Shown: positions 45,892 to 55,888, counted from the first letter of the stretch. The stretch: DNA of 64,000 nucleotides from Engraulis encrasicolus (GCF_034702125.1 NC_085872.1:31633376-31697375), one strand, 5' to 3'. The notes: generated by a model from the letters alone, not told the origin. Numbers and translations are program-made.

Positions 45892-46974
45892 ATGTCGCGG
45901 GACGCACAAGAGGTTAGGGATGAGTTGGCTGAGGTAAGAGCCGAGAATGAGCGCTTAAAGGCCTCCCTCGCCCAGCGGGCCACAAGTACGAGCACAGTAA
46001 ATGGTAGCGCCCCGGCAGGGCCCGCTACAGAACGTTTGGTCTTTGTCCCAAGGGAAAAGAAGTGCCCATTGTTTAGGGGAAATGGGGGCATAAGTATCGA
46101 GGCGTGGAAGGAGGAGGCGGAGGCATGTATGCGGGCGCGCCATTTTTCTGCTGCCGAGAGAGCCTATTTTCTTTACGATCACTTGGATGGCGAGGCACGG
46201 GATGAGATCCGCTATAGGCCGAGAGAAGAAAAAGAAAACCCAGAGAAAATCTTAGAAATTTTACAGGAGCTTTACGGTTGCCCACAGTCATACGTGGCCT
46301 TGCAGGAGGCGTTCTTTTCGAGAAAACAGCAAGAGGGAGAGACACTGCTAGAGTTTTCAATCGCATTAATGACCCTTATTGATAAGGTTAGACGAAATGC
46401 GCCTGAGGGAATTCTTAACGCTGACGTTCTTCTGCGTGATCAGTTTGTGGAGCATGTTAACGAGGGCGCCTTGCGTCGCCACTTGAAGAGTTTCATTCGG
46501 ACCACGCCGTTAGCCACTTTGATCGCGGTGCGTAAGGAAGCCATGCGTTGGGAACGGGAGGGCGCCGCCGAACCGCAGCGGCCGCGTAGCTTTTCCTTGT
46601 CTTCACTCGATCGCTCCCTTGGGGTCCCTGGTACCTCTTGCGCCGTAAGCATGGATCCCCGTGGTGGGGCGCCGACCAGATCTGATATGGAGAAGTTGCA
46701 GGCCGACATGGCGAAGCTCATGGAAATGGTGCAAAATCAACAGGCTCAGTTGCAGCATTTTTCTCGGGGTGCGGCCACACAGGGGGAGCCACGGAGGCGA
46801 GGTCGGTCTCCTCGGGAGGGACCCCTTGTCTGCTGGCGCTGTCGTGCGACAGGCCATATTGCTGCGGATTGTGACGGAGAACGAGTGGTGGGGCCCCCAC
46901 AAGCACCCTCCCGTAGAGGCTCCGGGTTTTCGGAGAATGGGCCCCTCCAACCGAACCAGCCCTCGGGAAACTGA
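45892..46974 (+). CDS. gag: Gypsy gag polyprotein
   Basis: 360 codons from the ATG at 45892; an in-frame TTG upstream was ignored. It assembles the particle that packages element RNA. An N-terminal heptad-like coiled coil spans about 8-28, and a retrotransposon-gag domain about 60-180. One CCHC zinc knuckle is present at C314, C317, H322 and C327 ('CWRCRATGHIAADC'), preceded by an RGRSP-type basic stretch. The last codons before the stop read GGA AAC TGA. Together with the preceding G this is the slippery heptamer GGGAAAC, placing a -1 shift into pro exactly at the end of gag. The coding frame is intact. Confidence 0.93.
   Translation: MSRDAQEVRDELAEVRAENERLKASLAQRATSTSTVNGSAPAGPATERLVFVPREKKCPLFRGNGGISIEAWKEEAEACMRARHFSAAERAYFLYDHLDGEARDEIRYRPREEKENPEKILEILQELYGCPQSYVALQEAFFSRKQQEGETLLEFSIALMTLIDKVRRNAPEGILNADVLLRDQFVEHVNEGALRRHLKSFIRTTPLATLIAVRKEAMRWEREGAAEPQRPRSFSLSSLDRSLGVPGTSCAVSMDPRGGAPTRSDMEKLQADMAKLMEMVQNQQAQLQHFSRGAATQGEPRRRGRSPREGPLVCWRCRATGHIAADCDGERVVGPPQAPSRRGSGFSENGPLQPNQPSGN
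46965..46971 (+). promoter_or_regulatory. gag-pro -1 frameshift heptamer GGGAAAC
   Basis: The gag phasing is G GGA AAC followed by the stop TGA, the canonical X XXY YYZ pattern. The -1 frame is open from here through the protease. GGGAAAC is a known gag-pro slip site in betaretroviruses. A downstream pseudoknot was not modelled. Confidence 0.75.
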
Positions 46975-47579
46975 CGCCCACCGGACTGAGGAGTCACAGT
47001 CCGGGGGGGGCCTCTCTTGGCTCACGTAATGCCCTTCACCCTCCCAATGCCGCCGAGGCGTTACTTTCTAACTGTCCACATCTGCTCGTCCGGATAGGCG
47101 GGGTTCAGGTCCCCTGTCTCATTGACACTGGGTCTATGGTGTCCACCGTCACTGAAAGTTTCTTCGCTGCCAACTTCGAATCTTTGGGGCAGGAGCGTTT
47201 ACGCTCATGTCACTGGCTGCAGCTCCGAGCGGCCAACGGCCTAGAGATTCCTTACTTGGGCTACTTGGAGCTGAATATTGAGCTTTGCGGGAAGAGTATG
47301 CCTGATTGCGGTGTTCTGGTCGTTCGCGACCCCCCAGGGGGCACGGCTTCCGTGGTCCCTGGGGTTCTTGGTATGAATGTTATCGGCAAGTGTTATAAGG
47401 AACTTTTTGGGCGGCACGGTCCCACGCTTTTCGATCTCCCATCAGTGTCAACTGCCCCTCGACCGGTGCTGAAAGCGCTGCAACACTGTCATCAGGCTGA
47501 AATCCGGCCCACCCCCGAGACCAGCGGCGTGGTGAATGTCCGGGGCCGTGCGCCATGGCGGGTTCCGGGGGGACCATGA
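46968..47579 (+). CDS. pro: Gypsy aspartic protease, read by -1 frameshift
   Basis: About 203 codons after the slip site, in the -1 frame relative to gag. The catalytic motif DTGS is at 47124-47135, preceded by 'VPCLI' and followed by a hydrophobic-rich half-protease ending near 'GVLGMNVIG', the family's typical second glycine region. There is no independent start codon at the beginning, which supports frameshift translation from gag. The frame ends with TGA at 47577-47579, overlapping pol. The start given is nominal, at the shift. Confidence 0.85.
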   Translation, partial: KLTPTGLRSHSPGGASLGSRNALHPPNAAEALLSNCPHLLVRIGGVQVPCLIDTGSMVSTVTESFFAANFESLGQERLRSCHWLQLRAANGLEIPYLGYLELNIELCGKSMPDCGVLVVRDPPGGTASVVPGVLGMNVIGKCYKELFGRHGPTLFDLPSVSTAPRPVLKALQHCHQAEIRPTPETSGVVNVRGRAPWRVPGGP

Positions 47580-50500
47580 AGTTGATTCCTGCCACCTGCC
47601 CTGAGCAACATTCAGGGCTTGGAACCCTCTTTGAGCCGACGGACCGGGGGTTGCCCGGGGGGTTGCTGGTGTCCCCTGCCTTGGTGCAGGTGACCCGTGG
47701 CTTGGTGCAGATCCCTGTAGTTAACGTCGGTTGTACGGACGTCCTGCTGTACCCTCGTACTAGACTCGGACAGGTGAATGCTGTGTCGATCATCAGCTTG
47801 CCACGGGACGTGGTGGAAGTCCGTTCCGTGGCCGCCATTACTGACCCTCAGGCGCCTGCCCCGTCGCCTTTGGAGACACAAATCCGCGCAGTGGACTTGT
47901 TACCCCTGCCTGCCGAGGAACAGGCTGAGGTCCGGGCCCTGCTTCTGAGGTACTCTTCGGTCTTCTCCGCCCATGAGGGCGACTTGGGTTGCACTTCCCT
48001 AATCTCGCACGACATCCCGCTGTTGGATCCGACACCGGTCCGGCAGCGTTACAGGCGCATTGCCCCCTCCGACTACGAGGCCGTAAAAACCCATATCAAC
48101 CAGCTCCTCCAGGCGAAGGTCATCAGAGAAAGCAGTAGTCCATTCGCTTCTCCCATTGTTCTAGTCCGGAAGAAGGATGGGAGCTTGCGACTCTGTGTCG
48201 ACTATCGCCTGTTAAATGCCCGAACTCGGAAAGACGCCTTTCCGCTTCCTCGGATCGAGGAGACATTGGACATGTTGGCAGGTGCCCGCTGGTTTTCTAC
48301 GATGGACTTAGCCAGTGGGTACAACCAAGTCCCCGTGACAGAAGGTGATCGGGCCAAAACGGCATTCTGTACCCCCTTCGGGTTGTTCGAATGGAACAGA
48401 ATGCCTTTTGGCCTGTGCAATGCACCAGGTACATTTCAACGATTAATGCAACGTATGTTCGGCGACCAACAGTGTCATTCCGTTCTACTGTATCTTGACG
48501 ACATCGTGATCTTCTCGTCCACCGTGGCGCAACATCTACAGCGCCTGGAGATGGTCTTGACCCGGTTGCAGTCGGAGGGGCTGAAGGCTAAATTAGGGAA
48601 GTGCGCGTTCTTTAAGCCGGAGGTTCAGTACTTGGGGCATGTGATCTCTCAGCACGGTGTCTCTACCGACCCTGGCAAGGTGGAGGCAGTGGCCACATGG
48701 CGGCGACCTGCCAATGTGTCGGAGCTCCGATCATTTCTAGGCTTTGCCAGCTATTATCGACGATTCGTCGAAGGATTCGCAAAGCTGGCCGCGCCGTTGC
48801 ATCGATTGGTGGCCACCTTGAACGGGAGCCGTTCCCGTCAGCCCTCGGGGCAGCAGTTTCTTGATGCATGGTCAGAGGATTGCGAAAGAAGTTTTGAGGA
48901 ACTCAAGGGGAGGCTCGTGTCGGCGCCGGTACTGGCGTACGCGGACTTTAGCCGCCCATTTATTCTTGAGGTCGACGCCAGCCATTGCGGACTGGGCGCG
49001 GTCCTCTCGCAGGAGGTGGACGGCAAAGTCCGACCGGTGGCATACGCCAGTAGAACGTTAAGACCTACAGAGAGGAATATGAACAATTACAGTTCTATGA
49101 AGCTCGAGTTCCTCGCCCTAAAATGGGCCGTCACCGAGAAGTTTCGCGAATATCTCTTGGGCCAGAAGTGTGTCGTGTACACTGATAATAACCCCCTGAG
49201 TCACCTCACCACTTCCAAACTCGGGGCGGTCGAACACCGGTGGGCCGCACAGCTTGCATCATTTGATTTTGAATTAAAGTACCGCTCGGGTAAATCTAAC
49301 GGTAATGCGGACGGCCTGTCGCGGCAGAATCAGCCAGACCAAGAAGACGTGAGTGACCTGGTTCCGGGTACAGCGGTCCCTAGATTGCTGCAACAGGTAG
49401 CGGCTCAGGGGGATGGCGGCACCGCCTCTCAGTCCAGTGTTTCGGGGTTGTTCCCCCACGCTTTGCCGGTTCTGCGCACTCTGCAAGCAAGCGACCCCGG
49501 TGGTCAGCTGCAACCGGCCGCTGTCCCGGGGGGTAGCATCACCGCCTCTCAGTTGGTTGTTTCGGTGCTGCCCTCCTACCCTTTGCCGGACCTGTGCGCT
49601 CTGCAAGAAGGAGACCCTGTTATCCAGCCGATTCTGGCCTTCTGGAAGGCGCGTCGGCGGCCTACTCGTGAGGAACGGGAAGCTCTGTCACCCTTGGCCT
49701 TGATCCTGTTGCGGCAGTGGAAACGGTTTGTGGAGAACGATGGAGTCCTTTACCGGAGAGTGCTACACCCCAGTGGCCGTGATGAGTGCCTCCAGCTGGT
49801 TTTGCCGGCTGCCCTGCAATCAGAGGTCCTAAACCAGCTCCACGAGCACCATGGCCACCAGGGGATTAATCGAACACTGGAGTTGGTTGGGCAACGGTGT
49901 TACTGGCCCCGCATGTTTGCGGAGGTGCGCCGATGGTGTGAAAAGTGCCTTAGGTGCCAAGAGTCCAAAGGGGAGCCTCCTCTAGCCGCCGCGCATATGG
50001 GCCACCTACTGGCATCTCGGCCCAACGAAGTGGTAGCTGTGGATTTCACGCTTTTGGAGCCCACGTCGGGGGGGGTGGAGAACGTTTTAGTCATCACGGA
50101 CGTCTTCAGTAAGTATTCCATCGCCGTCCCCACCCGGGATCAGCGGGCCTCGACGGTCGCCCAGGTCTTGCTTGTGGAATGGTTCTACCGGTTCGGAATT
50201 CCTGGTCGGCTCCACTCCGACCAGGGGCGCTGTTTCGAGGGCACCCTGATTCAGCAGCTTTGCGGGCTGTACGGGGTCCAGAAGTCCCGAACCACCCCGT
50301 ACCACCCGGCCGGGAACGGCCAATGTGAGCGATTTAACCGCACTCTACACAACCTCCTGCGTACTCTACCGGCCTCTCGGAAGCGCGACTGGGCAACTTG
50401 CCTGCCGCACGTAACCTTCTGTTATAATACCACCCCGCATCAAGCGACAGGAGAATCGCCACACTTCCTTATGTTCGGCCAAGAGCCACAGCTACCCGTA

Positions 50501-51208
50501 GACTTCCTCCTGGGCCGAGTTCGGCCACCGGTCCATGGTCGAGTGTGCGACTGGATACAGGAGCATCAGGCCCGGCTTCAAGTGGCATTTGATGGGGCTC
50601 GGGAGCGTTTGGCCGCAGCGGCGGAATATCGCAAGGACAGACACGATGCACGGGTGAAGACTGCTGTTTTAGAAGTAGGGCAACGGGTATATGTACGCAA
50701 CCTCTGCGTGCGAGGTCGAAATAAAATCCAAGATGTGTGGAACTCCCAGGTACACATGGTGGTGCGTACCCCTTCGGAGACTGGAGCCGTGTACACGATC
50801 GCCCCCGTCAACGATCCAACGAAGCTGAAGCACGTTCACCGCAGCATGCTGAAAGGAGTGGTGGGCCCCCTGGCCCCCGACACCCCCCCGGGGTCGGGCC
50901 GACCAGGCGAACCTACCCCTGTCGACTCAGGGGAGCTATCGAGCGAAGAAGATATCCTTCTTGGGGAGCAGGTGGGCGATGCTGACTTGGGTGTCCCAGC
51001 AGAGCCCCATGCACCCCAGGGTGGCACCTCAGGAGGAAACGAAGGGCAGCGTCGGACTTCGCAGGCTTCCCCCGGCAGTTCGGCCGTTCAGCCACCCGGT
51101 CGTGGCACTAGCAGCAGCGAGGTGCCCCCACGCCGGACTTTCCGGTCTAACGCGGGACAACACTCTAATCCCCATCGGCTGCCTGGTGGGGCGACTTCAA
51201 ACTCTTGA
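47555..51208 (+). CDS. pol: Gypsy pol: reverse transcriptase, RNase H, integrase
   Basis: 1217 codons from the first ATG, but the frame is open from 47501 and the product probably comes by -1 shift from pro. RT spans about 150-385 with 'LDDIV' (YLDD at 313-316). RNase H begins near D474 ('EVDAS') and ends near 'NADGLSRQ'. A linker with a duplicated ~40-residue unit follows (about 620-690). Integrase has an HHCC zinc region (H763-H768, C798, C801) and a DD35E core of D830, D889 and E925, then a C-terminal domain with 'VGQRVYVRN'. The last ~110 residues are Pro/Gly/Ser-rich and low complexity. All catalytic residues are present. The order RT-RH-IN fixes it as Ty3/Gypsy. Confidence 0.96.
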   Translation: MAGSGGTMKLIPATCPEQHSGLGTLFEPTDRGLPGGLLVSPALVQVTRGLVQIPVVNVGCTDVLLYPRTRLGQVNAVSIISLPRDVVEVRSVAAITDPQAPAPSPLETQIRAVDLLPLPAEEQAEVRALLLRYSSVFSAHEGDLGCTSLISHDIPLLDPTPVRQRYRRIAPSDYEAVKTHINQLLQAKVIRESSSPFASPIVLVRKKDGSLRLCVDYRLLNARTRKDAFPLPRIEETLDMLAGARWFSTMDLASGYNQVPVTEGDRAKTAFCTPFGLFEWNRMPFGLCNAPGTFQRLMQRMFGDQQCHSVLLYLDDIVIFSSTVAQHLQRLEMVLTRLQSEGLKAKLGKCAFFKPEVQYLGHVISQHGVSTDPGKVEAVATWRRPANVSELRSFLGFASYYRRFVEGFAKLAAPLHRLVATLNGSRSRQPSGQQFLDAWSEDCERSFEELKGRLVSAPVLAYADFSRPFILEVDASHCGLGAVLSQEVDGKVRPVAYASRTLRPTERNMNNYSSMKLEFLALKWAVTEKFREYLLGQKCVVYTDNNPLSHLTTSKLGAVEHRWAAQLASFDFELKYRSGKSNGNADGLSRQNQPDQEDVSDLVPGTAVPRLLQQVAAQGDGGTASQSSVSGLFPHALPVLRTLQASDPGGQLQPAAVPGGSITASQLVVSVLPSYPLPDLCALQEGDPVIQPILAFWKARRRPTREEREALSPLALILLRQWKRFVENDGVLYRRVLHPSGRDECLQLVLPAALQSEVLNQLHEHHGHQGINRTLELVGQRCYWPRMFAEVRRWCEKCLRCQESKGEPPLAAAHMGHLLASRPNEVVAVDFTLLEPTSGGVENVLVITDVFSKYSIAVPTRDQRASTVAQVLLVEWFYRFGIPGRLHSDQGRCFEGTLIQQLCGLYGVQKSRTTPYHPAGNGQCERFNRTLHNLLRTLPASRKRDWATCLPHVTFCYNTTPHQATGESPHFLMFGQEPQLPVDFLLGRVRPPVHGRVCDWIQEHQARLQVAFDGARERLAAAAEYRKDRHDARVKTAVLEVGQRVYVRNLCVRGRNKIQDVWNSQVHMVVRTPSETGAVYTIAPVNDPTKLKHVHRSMLKGVVGPLAPDTPPGSGRPGEPTPVDSGELSSEEDILLGEQVGDADLGVPAEPHAPQGGTSGGNEGQRRTSQASPGSSAVQPPGRGTSSSEVPPRRTFRSNAGQHSNPHRLPGGATSNS
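47567..47573 (+). promoter_or_regulatory. Candidate pro-pol -1 frameshift heptamer GGGGGGA
   Basis: Pro phasing is G GGG GGA, then CCA TGA. The -1 frame of pol is open from 47501 to 51208, so a slip here joins pro to pol. The all-G heptamer fits X XXY YYZ but is less well documented than GGGAAAC. Confidence 0.55.
49401..49640 (+). repeat. 120-bp duplication inside pol
   Basis: 'accgcctctcag' recurs at exactly 120-bp spacing (49421 and 49541), as do 'gctttgccgg'-like and 'ctctgcaag' blocks. The unit is in frame (40 codons) and lies in the RNase H-integrase linker. Confidence 0.8.
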
Positions 51209-51287
51209 TGGAATTTTGGATCTGGGAGTGGGGGGGGAAAGCGTACCTGCATCGTCGGGCCGACGATTCAACATGTGGGGGGTAGAT
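51209..51287 (+). other. Gypsy 3' internal region with polypurine-rich tracts
   Basis: The stretch 'gggagtggggggggaaagcg' at about 51223-51242 and 'tggggggtagat' just before the 3' LTR are candidate polypurine tracts for plus-strand priming. No envelope frame is present. Confidence 0.55.
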
Positions 51288-53099
51288 TGTAATGGAGCGC
51301 TGCTCCTTTAAGGGAGGTCTGACGCTGCGGCACACGTCACCACGCCGCTCGTAGAGGCTTATGGGAAGTCTCTTCATAAACACTGCCAGTGGCTAGTATT
51401 CGGTAAGCCTGCAAAGTTCTCCTTTGCGCGTTTCATCGCCACCGGCGAATGCTGTGGTTGCTTCTCCCCTCGCCGTCGAGAGGAGTGCGGTGTCCAGTTC
51501 AGATCTAGGAGATGTGGACCATTTCTTGTCCTCGTGAGTATGTGGACCATTTCTTGTCGCTGTTTATGTGCTAGCCAGCAGCTAGTGGCTAACTTCGCGT
51601 CTGCTGTTCTATAGGTTGTGATTCCAACTTGGCGTCTCTTACTTGGCTAGAGTGATCTCTTGCTTCTCCACTGGCAAGGACTTCGGTGGACAATACCAAC
51701 GGTTACCTTGCGCATTTCCCGTCTCCTGCACGCCGGTATGTATTATAGTGGGTTAGCTTGTGCCTTTACCCAGCCCTGACTGTTTGTTTTCGTACCATGG
51801 TTGCTAACGACGGCCATTATTATGGTTTCAGCGTGTGGTCGCTACCGGCGCCTCGGCCGTGTACCTCTGTATTGGCACTCCGACTGTGAGAATCGCGCAT
51901 CGGTGCACCCTCATCTCCGGGTAAGGTAACCTCTCGGCAGCAGAATCGTGTGATAGTGGGTGTCCTGCTAGCTTGGCTAACGCTCTCCTCCTCCCTCGCA
52001 GGTTGTATCCGTGTGGCCGTGGTCAGACACACCACGCGTTTAGGTGCACGAGCGGCGACTTTTAGCCCCGGTTGTGTGGTGCCTCTGGAAGCCGGGAACC
52101 CGTATCTCGGCTGCTGCTCCGGCCTCGGGAAATTGGACATTCGTGCGTGTGTGTGCGTTGGCGCGCTTTAGTTCAGTGTGTGTGTGTGTGTGTGTGTGTG
52201 TATGCGTGTGGGCGCTCGGCTCGGTGTGAGCTAGTGTGTGAGCCATTCCACAGTGTGTGTGTGCGTGTGTGTGTGTGGGTGACGAGTGAGTGTGGGGATA
52301 CCTAGGGGACTGCACTGAGCTGAGCCTCTGGGGTTGGTTTACCTCATGTTTTGATTTTCGTTTACTTTCGTTTGCTGTGCCTAATTTCCTTTTTTTCATT
52401 ATTTCATCCAATTATCTAATTTCTTATTTAACTGCATGTATTTACTGGATTTTGATTTATTTTGCATGGTTTGCTGATTTCTTGTTGTTTCTGTTTGCCG
52501 TGAATTATTTCTGTTTGTTGTGAACTATTTCTTTACTTTTTCTTTTGTTAATCCTGAGGTGTGCCATTCGCCCTATTGTGTTAGCCGTGCCAGCCCCTAG
52601 TGGCAAAGTCTGCCAACCTGAGTGTGGGTTCTAAGGCCTTAGGCCTACCAGGTGTGTTGTCTATTGTGAATTAGTGAACATACTTTGGGGCCGGTGTTTA
52701 CAGATCCGCGGGTGTGGTGGCAGCACACCCACCCCTGCACTTTACTGTTACCGTGAACATACTTTGGGGCAAGTGTTTATCTATCTGCGGGTGATTGCGA
52801 CAGCACACCCACCCCACTGCACTTTGTGAATTGTGAGTACCTTTTTATATTTTATTACAAAGAGTGAGAGAAATATATTTTTATAACGCAAAGAATAATA
52901 AAGATTTGAATTATTAATTGTCACCACTGTCTCTGCCTCCATTGTGCACGAACCTGTGTTTGCCTGGTAATCTACTGTGCGGGTACATTGTGTGTTGGTC
53001 CGGGGTATCTGTAAATACCCCTAATTCATTTCCTCCGGGGGCTCCACCCCCGGGGGTGGCGTAGTCGAACTACTTCCTGTAACGGTCTCGCCCACTACA
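51288..53099 (+). repeat. 3' LTR of the Gypsy element
   Basis: 1812 bp, same ends as the 5' LTR. It differs by a 10-bp insertion ('aataccccta' near 53014), one extra G at about 53056, and one substitution at about 52974. Confidence 0.95.
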
Positions 53100-53969
53100 C
53101 ATTCATCAGGTATCCGAAAGCCAAACACGAGTGGAGGGTGCCATCTTCTAGCTAGCATTACAACGAAGATAAACCTGGTGGTGGCTACTGGCAGACGACT
53201 GTGAACCAAATCTCCACCATTATTTGTTGGAGACACTTACTCAGGTATGTAGGAAATGTTTGGAGGGTTGCCAATGCCTTTAACTTTACAAAACGTATGA
53301 GCTAGCCTGCTTGCTAACGTCAGACTATTTGAATTGTCTAGTTATTTTATGGGTACGAAGCTACAGTAAACAATCACATGATCTAATTAAATGGGAACAG
53401 GTGTAATTACTGTAAGCTTGCCATCTTTCCTTATGTGACAGAATCAAATCTTTCTTGGCTAACCAAGAGTTAGCAATTTTACTGAGATGGCAAGCTTGCA
53501 CTGAGTATGAATTGTCAATGTTTGTTATCAGTGTATAGTTATCAGTTGCTACGCATTACAAAAGTAATTAATTACTGTAGTGCATTACTATTTTGCAGTA
53601 TGTTAATGTCAGGCATTACAGGGCAAAAATCTGTAACATTTACTTATTTACAATGCTAAATAACTTCAGTTACAATGCATTACAATGACCTGGATATAGT
53701 GGTATTCAGTGTGGTGGGTCAGAAAGAGATCTATCCATGAACCTGGTAGTTCTTAGTCTGCATGCTGTCAAAAACACTCCTGGATGAGAGTTGAAAGTCA
53801 TGACTCATGAAATTCATTTACACCATAATAAATCGCCAGACCCATATTTAGGCCTACAGTTAGCCTATTTTTTGCGAAAGTAACTTAAGTAATGCAAAAG
53901 TAATGCCTTGCATTTTTAAATATAGTATTGTTGTAATGCATTAACTGCCCAACACTGTTTATTATGCAG

Positions 53970-54100
53970 GTGACCAGAAAATACCCTGACCTTGCTCACA
54001 GCGCCTTGGTCCAGTGACACCTGTCAAGAAAGTAGCAGACAAACTGGGCCCATATCCTGGAGTAGATTATGGAGCAGCAGCACCCAGACCCAAAACAAAG
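53970..54100 (+). other. Candidate host exon (plus strand)
   Basis: Acceptor 'tttattatgcag' and donor AAAG|GTACAT bound a 131-bp segment. After an initial stop its open frame joins in phase to a second candidate exon at 55043. A preceding candidate exon may end at 53243 (CTCAG|GTATGT). No protein family is recognised, and the frame problem suggests a non-coding RNA or a decayed gene. Confidence 0.3.
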
Positions 54101-54516
54101 GTACATTCCCCTCACTCCAACTAGCATACAGTTAAGCCTACACTGCAGTTCACTTTACAAAAATGTCACATCCATGGAACTCCGATACACTTGTGATGTT
54201 GCACTAAAATAATTCTGAAAAAGACCTTTCTCCCCCCTGCTCTCACAGTTTTGATGAAGGGGAAGATGTATGAAAATGTTCCCTTGTTTGGCTAGTGACA
54301 CATTTTTCAGAGTGAGACGGATAAACATAGCATAACTAAGCAAGATCACAAGCATCTATGTTACTTTATATTAGCCTACCTGTAGTTTCTGTATCATTAA
54401 GTGCCTGTGCTACAGTACTTCAAATTACCTTCATTTATCAAGTGATTCAATGTGTTTTCCTTCACATTTTCTTTTCCCAATATCAATGGCCTAGCTCAGA
54501 TGGGGAACCTATGAAA
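54101..54516. other. Gene-free stretch
   Basis: Intron-like or intergenic sequence with nothing recognised. Confidence 0.4.
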
Positions 54517-54809
54517 GCATTCCAATATGAGACCTTGCGTCCTCCACTTGTGCTTGTGACCTCGCTTCGCCTCCTGGCCCCTCCTCAGTGGAGAAAACAA
54601 ACTTTCCAGCCGTCAGCCTTGCCAAAACAATTTTTGGGGCACTGTTTTTCATTCACCATCCCAATTGCAAATGATAAAATGACATTTGAAATGTGATTTT
54701 GAAAGATATTGAAATATAATGCTGTTGTCAGTGATGTCATCATGACGAATCACTTCCTGGTACGAGGCCACAAGCACAAGTGGAGGACACAGGTCACATA
54801 TTGGAACGC
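54517..54809. mobile_element. MITE family D, copy 3
   Basis: The same order of blocks as 17269-17549 ('cctcctggcccc', 'gaaatataatgctgttgtca', 'atgatgtcatca'-like core) with decayed ends 'gcattccaatatgagacc' and 'acatattggaacgc'. It is non-coding and older than the other two copies. Confidence 0.75.
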
Positions 54810-55042
54810 AAGCCATGTCTTAAGGGCCGTTTGCACTCAAGGTTGTTTTATCGGGCCCCCGATGTAATTTTAATGTTGTGCAGCTTGACATGAAATATGA
54901 CATATTTTGTAATGGTATCTTAGAAAATACATTTGAAATACAATTAAGCTAAATTCAGGGGCGGACCCCTCGAAAGAAAAAGGTTCCCCACCCCTGGCCT
55001 AGGCAGTATGTATCAACCTAAAATTCCTGTAACTCTCTGCAG

Positions 55043-55234
55043 AACTGCAGGAGATGACACTGGAGGACCAGGTCTGGTCTGCTAGAGTAGTGGAACAGGC
55101 ATGGTGTCCCATCTCCAGCAGGAACACCTAGGATACCTGTGGGAACTGCTCAGACATGCCGACCAGGAGAGGAAGTGCTGCGGTCCGGACCCACCAGCTC
55201 ACTTTTTTAAACAAAGTCATTACTTGTAAATAAA
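55043..55234 (+). other. Candidate terminal exon with polyadenylation signal
   Basis: Acceptor 'ctctctgcag' precedes a short open frame containing 'ELQEMTLEDQVWSARVVEQ', followed by a frame break, after which 'QQEHLGYLWELLRHADQE' continues in another frame. AATAAA lies at 55229. The frame break suggests a decayed coding exon. The family was not identified. Confidence 0.35.
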
Positions 55235-55436
55235 TGTAAAGCTTACACATTCAATTGGTTTAGGCACAGAGTTTTACGGGTTTTTTTTTTTTTTTACATG
55301 TTTCAGTATGTCAAGTGCAAATTCTTACTTTGTTTAGTAATACAAATTAAAAAAAAACTGAAAACAGAGTCAGCACTGTATTTTCATATCAAGAATAGAA
55401 AGATTCTCACAACAACAAAGTTAAAAGTAACATTAA

Positions 55437-55769
55437 AGGGACACTGTGCAGGAAATGGTCAAAAAAAGGTACTGCAACTATGCTGCTTACTGAAATTGGG
55501 CTGCCTATTGCCAAATTTGATTTTAACATGAAAGTTTAAGTATTAAACAAGTACTTTTGAGTATGGTCCAAGTACAGTCATTTTTGGAAATTCAAAATGG
55601 CGGACAATGGAGAAGATCCCCCTTTTCATGTTTGAAAAGTGCAATTTTTCCAGTCATAATGAATACTTAATTTGATGCTGGTGGTAAGTATTCATGAAAA
55701 AGTTAACATTAGTGAATGGGCAGCATGAATTCTGGAAATAAACAACTAAAAATCTCACACAGTGTCCCT
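55437..55769. mobile_element. PiggyBac-like MITE family G, copy 2
   Basis: The ends 'agggacactgtg' and 'cacagtgtccct' are exact inverted repeats. TTAA flanks the left and CTAA, one base off, the right. The interior shares inverted blocks with 12214-12578 ('gggcagcatgaattctggaa', 'agtcataatgaatactta'). Confidence 0.8.
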
Positions 55770-55799
55770 CTAAAGAAATGTACATGTTTGTCACTACAG

Positions 55800-55888
55800 C
55801 CCAATAAGCATATTTATTGTCTTCAGGATGTAGGTGGTCATGAGGTGCAGCCATCATGGTCTATCAGCAGCTGCTTGGAACCCCGATC
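55800..55888 (-). other. Candidate minus-strand terminal exon
   Basis: On the minus strand an acceptor 'ctctcgttctacag' ends at 55889 and AATAAA lies at 55818-55813. It may be the 3' exon of the mini-gene starting at 57613. Confidence 0.35.

Larger units (their letters stand above)
43790..53099 (+). mobile_element. Complete Ty3/Gypsy LTR retrotransposon
   Basis: A 9.3-kb element: LTR, leader, gag, pro, pol (RT-RNase H-integrase), polypurine-rich segment, LTR. Integrase lies downstream of RNase H, as in Ty3/Gypsy and unlike Ty1/Copia. No envelope frame was found after pol. The LTRs differ by about one substitution, one 10-bp insertion in the 3' LTR and a 1-bp C/G-run difference, so insertion is recent. 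All key catalytic motifs are intact. No matching target duplication is visible: 'acgat' precedes and 'cattc' follows. The GC content is clearly higher than the flanks. Confidence 0.97.

Noticed and set aside
46073..47040. Overlapping frames antisense or out of frame to gag
   Set aside because: Shadows of the GC-rich gag coding frame with no motifs of their own.
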